DNA from: Legionellaceae bacterium
Lineage (GTDB): Bacteria; Pseudomonadota; Gammaproteobacteria; Legionellales; Legionellaceae
Length of the DNA stretch: 9,530 bases
Direction: 5' to 3'
Assembly (NCBI GenBank): GCA_947504795.1
Contig: CANNJG010000060.1
Span: forward strand, 1-9,530
Position numbers and translations under genes: made by a program. Positions within the stretch are counted from its first letter, which is position 1. Each line of letters opens with the position of its first letter. The notes under the pieces were generated by a model that saw nothing but the letters and a program-made list of their open reading frames with translations, had not been told where the DNA came from and ran no database searches. Below, piece by piece: positions 1-5,832 of the stretch.

Positions 1-448
1 AAGACATCTCTAGCGGACGTGGTCGACCGTAAAACTCTTTGCGTCCATAAATGGGGTCCGTGAAATAAATGGCACCGCTAGAGTGCACAACCAAGTCATT
101 GGGGCTATTGAGTTCTTGTCCTTCGTAGTGGCTGGCCAAAACGGTGATGCGCCCGTCAAACTCTGTGCGCGTAAGTTTGCTAGATGAATGCTCACAAGCA
201 ATGAGGCGGCCTTGACGGTCCCAAGCCAAACCATTGGTTTGATGGCAGGGCTTGCGAAACGTAGAGATGCCCTCTCCCGGTGTCCACTTGCGCAAATGAT
301 CGCCAGGCATGTCACTGAATAACAAATACCCTTCACGTGCATGCCAAAGGGGTCCCTCTGTGAATTCAAAACCTGTTGCTAACTTTTCAAACTCAACATC
401 TGCTTTAACAATTTCAAGAATGCGGTTGTTTCGTATCTCTAAGGGCAT
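1..448 (-). CDS. SMP-30/gluconolactonase-family lactonase, N-terminal part (runs off the left edge)
   Basis: This is the first 149 codons of a six-bladed beta-propeller hydrolase of the SMP-30/gluconolactonase/LRE family; such proteins are usually around 290-300 residues, so about half is missing beyond the window edge. The frame is open from ATG at 448 to the edge. Family landmarks are clear: F-T-E-G-P-L-W at residues 29-35, where E31 is the expected metal ligand; HQTNGLAWD at 69-77; and NSPNDLVVHSSGAIYFTDP at 114-132, the signature blade containing the substrate/metal-site Asn-Asp pair. The start is supported by AGAGGA six bases upstream. No signal peptide is seen, so it should be cytoplasmic. 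Members open sugar lactones or similar esters using a divalent metal; the substrate here is unknown. It lies 98 bp downstream of the Bug/TctC gene on the same strand and may be co-transcribed with it. Confidence 0.9.
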   Translation of the reverse strand, partial: MPLEIRNNRILEIVKADVEFEKLATGFEFTEGPLWHAREGYLLFSDMPGDHLRKWTPGEGISTFRKPCHQTNGLAWDRQGRLIACEHSSSKLTRTEFDGRITVLASHYEGQELNSPNDLVVHSSGAIYFTDPIYGRKEFYGRPRPLEMS

Positions 449-480
449 CGGGCGTCCTCTTTTGTGATTTTTAAAATGAG

Positions 481-504
481 TGACGTTTTTTCATGACGTT
501 TTTT
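481..504. repeat. Short tandem direct repeat between the binding-protein and lactonase genes
   Basis: The 11-base string TGACGTTTTTT occurs twice, at 481-491 and 494-504, with a 13-base period. The second copy continues into GTCA, so 494-508 reads TGAC-N7-GTCA, a small dyad. It lies in the 98-bp spacer, 33 to 60 bases upstream of the lactonase start. It could be a regulator-binding site or chance AT-rich sequence; no function is assigned. Confidence 0.4.
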
Positions 505-546
505 GTCAGATCTACGTTATTTATTCAATCTTGACAAGAGTGACAA

Positions 547-1545
547 TCAGTCTTCTAATTTGATGCCGCCACTGCGAATGATTTGTGCAAATCGCATTCG
601 GTCTTCTGCAATCATACGTGTGAATTCTTCGACGGAATTGGTTGCCAACGTCATACCTTGGCTACTGATGGGCCCACCAATTTCTGGTTTTTGAAGACTT
701 GCAACGATGTCGTGGTTAAGACGTCTAATGATGTCGACTGGTGTGCCAGCACGCGCGGCCATACCAATCCACAAACGAGCATCGAAGCCGTCTAAGGTAT
801 CTGCAATTGGCGGTAAATCAGGCAGTGTTGATTTACGTTCTTTGGTGGTGATGGCAATGGCCCTGACTTTGCCAGACTTGATGTGGTTGAGTGCTGTACC
901 CAAATCGGCAAACATCAGATCAACGTGTCCTGCAATCACATCGGTCACTGCAAGCATGGCACCTTTGTAAGGGACGTGGACCATATTCACACCCGCACGA
1001 AACTTGAATAACTCTCCCGTCATGTGAGGGGCTGTCCCAACACCTGCAGATGCAAAATTGAGTTTACCTGGTTGCGCTTTAGCAAACGCAATCAAGTCAC
1101 GTACCGAATTAACATCGAGTCCTGGGCGAACGATGATCACCATCGGCACAATGCCAATCATGGTGATGGGGGCGAAATCTTTTTCTAGGCTGAACGACAG
1201 ATTGGGCATCAAACTTGGCAGATAAGTCATGTTTGCATCGCTGACTGTGACTAGCGTGTGCCCATCGGGTGCCGAGCGCGCCACATGCTCAAGTCCAATC
1301 ATGGTATTGCCGCCTGGACGGTTTTCAACAACCACAGTTTCGTTGAGTGTTTGTTGCAGTCCACGTGCCACCGCTCGCGAACACATATCGTTGAGGCCGC
1401 CAGCGGAAAATGGCGACACCACAACGACAGTTCGCGAAGGGTACTTGGGTTGCGCACCAACGATTGAAGCCATGGGCATGATTGCCGAGCCTAATACGGT
1501 ACACAGCAAACTGCGACGAGTGCTTGTTGTTGTGACATTTTTCAT
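547..1545 (-). CDS. Bug/TctC-family periplasmic solute-binding protein
   Basis: The product is a 332-residue periplasmic binding protein of the Bug family, the extracytoplasmic receptor class related to TctC of tripartite tricarboxylate transporters. Full length is normal for the family. The N-terminus has a TRRSLL stretch (residues 9-14), a hydrophobic core and a likely cleavage site after V-G-A at 29-31, so it is exported; the double arginine leaves Tat export possible. Mature-protein landmarks are Y-P-S-R-T-V near 35-40, SPFSAGG at 44-50, VENRPGGN at 73-80, SAGVGTAPHMTGELFK at 166-181 and VHVPYKGA at 189-196. The ATG is supported by GGAG six bases upstream. No tctA/tctB membrane genes are present, which is usual for Bug proteins. 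Ligands in this family are typically carboxylates or other small organic acids; this one's ligand cannot be predicted. Its GC content is higher than that of the genes from 2050 onward. Confidence 0.93.
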   Translation of the reverse strand: MKNVTTTSTRRSLLCTVLGSAIMPMASIVGAQPKYPSRTVVVVSPFSAGGLNDMCSRAVARGLQQTLNETVVVENRPGGNTMIGLEHVARSAPDGHTLVTVSDANMTYLPSLMPNLSFSLEKDFAPITMIGIVPMVIIVRPGLDVNSVRDLIAFAKAQPGKLNFASAGVGTAPHMTGELFKFRAGVNMVHVPYKGAMLAVTDVIAGHVDLMFADLGTALNHIKSGKVRAIAITTKERKSTLPDLPPIADTLDGFDARLWIGMAARAGTPVDIIRRLNHDIVASLQKPEIGGPISSQGMTLATNSVEEFTRMIAEDRMRFAQIIRSGGIKLED

Positions 1546-1844
1546 GAACTACTCCAATTATTGTTCAAACAAGGGTTCCGCTAGTGCCAATAACACCAAG
1601 TGCAGCCATTCGAGTGTGAAGGCAATAGTCATAAGCTTCCTATTGCAAAGTGATGAGGTATTTGGAAATTCAGCTGGCTAATTCAAGTTAACCACAAAAC
1701 ACGAAGATTTGTAAGGCCGCATACCCTTCGTTAAGCCTATTCACCTAACGCGTTATATAACTGACCGGCTCCATTACTAACGCAGCAAGCTACCTTCGCA
1801 ATGGGCAGCCAAGAAACAGTCATATCAACTGTCCGACGTCAGCG
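1546..1844. other. Intergenic stretch with no recognisable gene
   Basis: I see no supported gene, RNA or clear terminator here. Open frames overlapping it have no recognisable family and run antisense to the Bug/TctC gene. The part next to 1545 must contain the promoter for that minus-strand gene, but I could not find a convincing -35/-10 pair; only its ribosome binding site (GGAG, just upstream of 1545) is clear. The right end passes into a transposon remnant. Confidence 0.5.
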
Positions 1845-2042
1845 TGTTTGAGACAAATAGGGGTACTTGATTAAAGGAGGGTTTTGGTTCATCTTTCAAC
1901 CTAAGGAGTGAAGATGAAATTGAAATCCAATCAACCAAATGCCACTGCCGAGAAGGTGGTCAAAGACATCCGAAGAGCCACTAGGCTTCATTACTCGACC
2001 GAGGTCAAGATACGCCAGACAGACCTACCCCATTGAGACGCA
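1845..2042 (+). mobile_element. Remnant of an IS3-family insertion sequence (probable left end plus start of orfA)
   Basis: The segment contains the start of an IS3-type orfA (1914-2015) with its own AAGGAG ribosome binding site at 1903-1908 and about 70 bases of upstream sequence that would be the element's left end. GGGGTA at 1860-1865 is mirrored by TACCCC at 2026-2031, and the sequence beyond it ends in CA at 2041-2042, as IS3 ends do. The remnant may therefore be an internally deleted copy retaining both ends. This is uncertain: the terminal repeats match only partly, TTGAGAC (1848-1854, 2033-2039) appears as a direct rather than inverted repeat, and no clean target-site duplication is visible. 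Both boundaries are estimates. Essentially all catalytic sequence (DDE domain) is absent, so it cannot transpose by itself. Confidence 0.55.
1914..2036 (+). pseudogene. Truncated IS3-family transposase orfA (N-terminal fragment)
   Basis: ATG at 1914 opens a 40-codon frame ending with TGA at 2034-2036. Residues 1-34 include NATAEKVVKDIRRATR (9-24) and then YSTEVKIR (27-34). This matches the conserved N-terminus of a group of IS3-family OrfA proteins in which the sequence normally continues K-I-R-I-V-L-E-G and then the helix-turn-helix. Homology stops abruptly after the arginine codon at 2013-2015; the last six residues (QTDLPH) are unrelated and the frame closes. The helix-turn-helix, the leucine zipper and all of OrfB are lost. 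The family assignment is from memory of the motif, and the breakpoint near 2016 is read directly. A strong AAGGAG site remains, so a short peptide might still be made, but no function is expected. Confidence 0.75.
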
Positions 2043-2049
2043 TCGTTTA

Positions 2050-2937
2050 TTAAGAATGAAAAAACTGCTTCATGATTTCCCAAATTTTTACCCTGTTGAT
2101 GCTGAGTACCGTAAAGTGGGCAACGTTTGGAATAACAGTAAATTGCTTATCATTAGTAGCCAATAATTCAAAAAACTTTAAAAGATCATCCATCGTAGCT
2201 ATTCCATCAAATTCGCCCCTAACAATTAATGTAGGCATTATTAATTTAGTGGGATCTACTAATGGCAAATTACAGGTCATATCAAGATAAGTACCAGTAG
2301 GCACCGAATTTGAGTAACTCAACTGAGCAGTTGCACACGCCTGCATCACCTCTGTTTCAGATGTAACAACGCCATCTCGTAAAAAAAGTGAATGAATAAA
2401 ATTTTCATCTATGCTTCGTCTGCTGTTGTTTCTATAAAAATCAAGACCTTCCTTGCGTTTAGCAAGTGTAAATGACCCCTTACCCGTCCAAACGAAAGCA
2501 TCAAGTACTATTTTTTTAACGCGATCTGGAAACTCATTTGCAAATGCACCAGCTCGTAATGCACCTGAAGATAGCCCATAAAGCAATAAAGAATTTGATT
2601 TTGTATTATTTAAAATAAAACTTGTAACACAATCTAAATCCTGCACACCTGTAGCAATGTCCGAATTTCCGTCAGTCACACTCGAACTACCATAACCTTC
2701 GTGATCAAGAGTCCACACATCAAACCCACGATGAACAAACCAATCCATCATTGAGTAGTCATCTTTGCCCGGCACGTGCAAATCAAAAGTTGGAACAGAC
2801 GAAAGTGATGATCCGTGAACCAGTAACAAAATAGGAAGCGGGTCTTTTCCTATTCTTTTGCGCCAAAGAAATAATTGAACGGAGCCTTTATTGACGAGAA
2901 AAGACTGCCCTTGTACTTCAAGATCGTTATTTTTCAT
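2050..2937 (-). CDS. Alpha/beta-fold hydrolase
   Basis: The product is a 295-residue cytoplasmic alpha/beta hydrolase with no signal peptide. Fold landmarks appear in order: LLLVHGSSLS (37-46) with the oxyanion-hole His-Gly at 41-42; VWTLDHEGYGSSS (74-86); the nucleophile elbow GLSSG (121-125) with catalytic Ser123; ANEFPDRVKKIVLDAF (132-148); the acid loop LIVRGEFDG (237-245) with Asp244; and NVAHF (271-275) with catalytic His274. The triad is complete, so it should be an active serine hydrolase acting on an ester, thioester or C-C bond; the substrate is unknown. Upstream of the ATG only AAAGGTG at longer than normal spacing is seen, so translation may be weak. A strong terminator (3001-3032) separates it from the VOC gene, so it probably has its own promoter. 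Its 3' end stops within about ten bases of the IS remnant. Composition is AT-rich, like the hyu genes. Confidence 0.88.
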   Translation of the reverse strand: MKNNDLEVQGQSFLVNKGSVQLFLWRKRIGKDPLPILLLVHGSSLSSVPTFDLHVPGKDDYSMMDWFVHRGFDVWTLDHEGYGSSSVTDGNSDIATGVQDLDCVTSFILNNTKSNSLLLYGLSSGALRAGAFANEFPDRVKKIVLDAFVWTGKGSFTLAKRKEGLDFYRNNSRRSIDENFIHSLFLRDGVVTSETEVMQACATAQLSYSNSVPTGTYLDMTCNLPLVDPTKLIMPTLIVRGEFDGIATMDDLLKFFELLATNDKQFTVIPNVAHFTVLSINRVKIWEIMKQFFHS

Positions 2938-3000
2938 ATAAAAATTACAACACCTTTTAAAGCGCTAACGAAGAAGAGTTTAAAAATCCCTAGACTAAAG

Positions 3001-3032
3001 AAAATAAAAAAAGCCAATATTAATTGGCTTTT
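3001..3032 (-). terminator. Rho-independent terminator of the hyuA-hyuB-VOC transcript
   Basis: AAGCCAAT (3011-3018) and ATTGGCTT (3023-3030) form a perfect 8-bp stem around a four-base loop. It is extendable to 10 bp with 3009-3010 and 3031-3032. Read on the minus strand, the stem runs directly into a T-rich tract (complement of 3001-3010). It begins about 22 bases after the VOC stop codon, the right place to end that transcript. The plus-strand T run is much shorter, so it acts mainly leftward. Confidence 0.88.
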
Positions 3033-3054
3033 AGTATCTATTCTTTATTTGGCT

Positions 3055-3534
3055 TTAGGAAGTTGCCTTTAACTTTGTTCTGTCGGCCTCTAGATTAGGC
3101 TTGGTCAGTTTCTTAGCCGTGTCATCAACTCCGACAACCGCCTTTGACGAACCTGCCCAACCATTTTCAGTAATGTCGATCATGATTCCATTCGGATCTA
3201 AATATTTCACTTCATAAAAAGAATTATCTTCAGGAACCTCACCTGCAAAATACTTTCCACCAGCAGATTTGATTTTCTCTTGAATTTCTTCAATATTGTC
3301 CACCCAATATCCAAAATGATGGATGCCAACCCAATCTTTTCCATTCGGACCGGCCATTTCATCATTCTTAAACTTTAATATAGCCATATTGATGATGCCA
3401 TCAGACAAAAATACACCTAGCACAAAAGAGATATCAACTTCCCCCACCTTTTTCATATCAAAAGCTTTCATATAAAATTCGGCGGTTGCCCAAGGGTCTT
3501 GAACTGAAAGTGAAATGTGTCTTAGTTTGGCCAT
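3055..3534 (-). CDS. VOC-fold (glyoxalase/bleomycin-resistance-like) protein
   Basis: The product is a 159-residue protein of the vicinal oxygen chelate superfamily, with two beta-alpha-beta-beta-beta modules. Module one starts LRHISLSVQDPWATAEFY (4-21) and supplies His6 as a likely metal ligand. Module two starts WVGIHHFGYWVDNIEEI (68-84) with His72/His73, and ends YEVKYLDPNGIMIDI (107-121), where the usual acidic ligand position holds Asp120. Residues from about 128 to the end are a lysine-rich tail beyond the fold, with no recognisable motif. The start is well supported by AAGGAG six bases upstream. It follows hyuB by 82 bases on the same strand and precedes a strong terminator, so it is the last gene of that operon. 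VOC enzymes include lyases, epimerases and dioxygenases; a role on a product of the HyuAB reaction is inferred from position only. Confidence 0.88.
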   Translation of the reverse strand: MAKLRHISLSVQDPWATAEFYMKAFDMKKVGEVDISFVLGVFLSDGIINMAILKFKNDEMAGPNGKDWVGIHHFGYWVDNIEEIQEKIKSAGGKYFAGEVPEDNSFYEVKYLDPNGIMIDITENGWAGSSKAVVGVDDTAKKLTKPNLEADRTKLKATS

Positions 3535-3588
3535 GAAATGCTCCTTAATTAATTGAGGGAAGTGACTTGTAAAATTAAAAATTAAAAC

Positions 3589-3603
3589 ATACTCTTAGAG
3601 TAT
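3589..3603. repeat. Perfect short inverted repeat between hyuB and the VOC gene
   Basis: ATACTCT (3589-3595) and AGAGTAT (3597-3603) are perfect arms around one central base. On the minus strand the dyad lies 13 bases past the hyuB stop and is followed by GTTTTAATTTTT. It could be a weak, AT-rich terminator or attenuator that lowers VOC expression, an mRNA 3'-end stabiliser, or a protein-binding dyad. With a realistic loop the stem is only 6 bp, so strong termination is unlikely. Confidence 0.45.
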
Positions 3604-3616
3604 TAAATCTTATTAT

Positions 3617-5815
3617 TCAAGATGAATGCATGATTAACATGTTGTTTTGCCATGGATCTTCAGCAGGCTTTTGAACGTCAGTGTCAAATAAAACACCACA
3701 TCCTGCACAGCAATAAAGACGCACCACAACCTCAGGATTTTGCGCTTCTGAGTTTATTTTTGCGACGCTTGATATGGGTTGCTCAATCATTAAGCCGAAA
3801 TCACGTGGACTTTTATGGGCAGATCCTAAAACCGTTTCACAATGATCGCAAACAAAAGTTTCTTTTTTATCAATCATCCTTACAGAGAGAACTTCACCGA
3901 CCTGCATGAGACGCTTTTGTGAATTCGCTTTTTGACGATTTAACGTAGCATTTTCTTTAGAAACACCCTTGCTTATTCTTTCTTGACGTAAAGACTCTCT
4001 TTTAATACTGGTTAATTCCAAATCGATCTCAAATGTAAGATCGGATTTGAATACAACACCATACAAAATTTTTGCCTGCTCAGATGAGCACAAGCCAATT
4101 TTTATATCGCGATAAACAGCACTGGATTCACGGTTGAGTGGATCGCCATAACCTCCACCCCCTGAACAATAATTCACCCAAACATCACCAAATCCAAAAT
4201 GATCAGCGTCTTTTGCTTGAGGAAAATCAATTCGTTGAGCGATTAGTTCGTCTCGGGATAAAGGAATTTTTCCATCAGCAAATAAAGCAAATAAATTAGT
4301 ATCTCGCATTAAGGTATTGCGCTGAACAGTGCTTGGAAAGCCTCCAGAAACACCTTTATTTTCGATATGATCATACCCACTCGCAAAAAATATTGCTTCT
4401 ACATCGTGAGGAGTTTTATGCGGAGTAATCATGAATTCAAGACTTACACCGCCCCGATATTTTCCTGCACCGCCAGTATCTATTTTTTCAATGCGATATA
4501 CGTAAAGTAATGGCAAGAGACTTTCAATTCGCTCTACATTCGGAATTCCATATGAAGGAGCAATTAAATTACCGCAAGTATCGATTCCATCAGCAAATGA
4601 TCGGGCTCCACCACCGCCTACAGAATCAGTGAACATATTAACAAATGGAGTGTTATCTGCTCTGCGACCCGATAAGACGGCCATATTTACGCCACCGTAG
4701 CCGATAGCAATAACCTCATCTCGCAAATCGGATGAAATTCCGTAAAGCTTTGCCATGGCCTCCCATACTAAATTTCCAGTAGATTGGGAGGCATTAACGG
4801 TAGCCATACTCGTGGCGGCAGGAAATAGTGCATTATTGATGGTGCCAGGTTCTGAAATGATTTCAATGCAATCTAATAATGCTCCTTGCGACCACGGCAG
4901 ATCAAAACAAAGTAGAGGAAATAAGATTTGCGTAACTCCACCAATTAATCCACTGTAAGCACAATTAATAGATCCGTTAGCTTGCTTGGCGGTTCCAGTG
5001 AAGTCAAATATTATTTCCTCACCTTTTTTAGTTAATAGCAACTTCAATTCATAAAGTTTGTCATTAACACCGTCATGCTGCAAAAGGGTATTTGCATAAA
5101 ACTGTCCATCCGGCAAGGATTTAATTCGTGTTTTTAAACTTCTTTTTACGTAATCAATGATTCTCTCTTGAACATTTAAAAAAGTATCTAAACCATAGTC
5201 ATCAACTATTTCACGCAAGCGTTCACGCGTAGATATTTGAGCTGCAATTTTAGCCCTTAGATTCAATGCGTTGACTTGTGCAGTTCGCGAATTGCGCAAA
5301 TAAAAAGATTCAATATCTTTTCTAAATTTACCCGCATCAACTATTTTTGCAGGAGGCATGAGCGGGCACTCTTCGTAAGCGTTTTTGGCACCCACGCTCC
5401 AGCTACCAGGCCTAGGACCACCCACGTCCATTTCGTGCATCGTGACGCCAGTCCAAGCAACCAGCGTTCCCTTGGAAAAAACTGGTGCAACAACTGCATA
5501 ATCCATGGCGTGCAAAGAACCAAACCAAGGATCATTTGTTAGAAACATATCGCCGTCGTAAATATCGCCTTCAAATTCTTTGATTACGCATCTAACCATC
5601 ACATCAAGTGCAGCAGCTTGTCGGATGACATAAACACCAGTGAACAATCCTCTTCCATCGGCAGTGAGTAATGCAGCATTGAAGTCGCCAGACTCGTACA
5701 CTGCTGGTGAGCCTGAAATTCTTGCGGCCATTAAGCCCATTTCATCATTAATTTCCCAAAGCCTGTGGCGTAAAACCTCAAAGGTTACGACATCTAAATG
5801 ATCCTTTTTTTTCAT
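3617..5815 (-). CDS. hyuB: HyuB/acetone carboxylase alpha-type subunit with a C-terminal gamma-like cysteine domain
   Basis: The 732-residue product is the second subunit of a hydantoinase/oxoprolinase/acetone carboxylase-type enzyme, working with HyuA. The family domain spans about residues 7-590: VTFEVLRHRLWEINDEMG (10-27), FLTNDPWFGSLHAMD (91-105), HEMDVGGPRPGSW (127-139), GGGGARSFADG (400-410), TGGAGKYRGGVSLEF (447-461) and GGGGYGDPL (552-560). After a basic, helical linker (about 600-640) a second domain follows, with C-x2-C at 656/659, LGSAHK (663-668), and CCAGC (Cys702, 703, 706). This is the layout of the small zinc-binding gamma subunit of acetone/acetophenone carboxylases, so the chain looks like an alpha-gamma fusion. 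Carboxylation of a ketone or similar substrate is therefore as plausible as ATP-dependent lactam hydrolysis. ATG at 5815 is chosen because it has AAGGAG nine bases upstream and lies 17 bases after the hyuA stop, which suggests coupled translation. No signal peptide is seen. Confidence 0.92.
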   Translation of the reverse strand: MKKKDHLDVVTFEVLRHRLWEINDEMGLMAARISGSPAVYESGDFNAALLTADGRGLFTGVYVIRQAAALDVMVRCVIKEFEGDIYDGDMFLTNDPWFGSLHAMDYAVVAPVFSKGTLVAWTGVTMHEMDVGGPRPGSWSVGAKNAYEECPLMPPAKIVDAGKFRKDIESFYLRNSRTAQVNALNLRAKIAAQISTRERLREIVDDYGLDTFLNVQERIIDYVKRSLKTRIKSLPDGQFYANTLLQHDGVNDKLYELKLLLTKKGEEIIFDFTGTAKQANGSINCAYSGLIGGVTQILFPLLCFDLPWSQGALLDCIEIISEPGTINNALFPAATSMATVNASQSTGNLVWEAMAKLYGISSDLRDEVIAIGYGGVNMAVLSGRRADNTPFVNMFTDSVGGGGARSFADGIDTCGNLIAPSYGIPNVERIESLLPLLYVYRIEKIDTGGAGKYRGGVSLEFMITPHKTPHDVEAIFFASGYDHIENKGVSGGFPSTVQRNTLMRDTNLFALFADGKIPLSRDELIAQRIDFPQAKDADHFGFGDVWVNYCSGGGGYGDPLNRESSAVYRDIKIGLCSSEQAKILYGVVFKSDLTFEIDLELTSIKRESLRQERISKGVSKENATLNRQKANSQKRLMQVGEVLSVRMIDKKETFVCDHCETVLGSAHKSPRDFGLMIEQPISSVAKINSEAQNPEVVVRLYCCAGCGVLFDTDVQKPAEDPWQNNMLIMHSS

Positions 5816-5832
5816 GGGATGAAGCTCCTTAC

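Noticed and set aside
10..369. A 119-codon minus-strand open frame
   Set aside because: It lies inside the SMP-30 lactonase gene in another frame. The lactonase frame shows family motifs and a ribosome binding site; this one has no recognisable motif.
1229..1681. A 150-codon plus-strand open frame extending past the Bug/TctC start
   Set aside because: Most of it is antisense to the clearly coding Bug/TctC gene, and the protein is low-information with no family resemblance or ribosome binding site.
1720..1800. Possible integron attC-like or recombination site (CCTAAC, GTTATATAAC and nearby TAACG strings)
   Set aside because: Only one core-like string is present. The paired core sites and long imperfect stem needed for attC are missing, and there is no integrase or cassette.
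1801..1851. 17-codon open frame starting ATGGGCAGCC, just before the IS remnant
   Set aside because: Too short, with no ribosome binding site, no recognisable homology, and an in-frame stop a short way upstream, so it is not the tail of a broken gene that I can identify.
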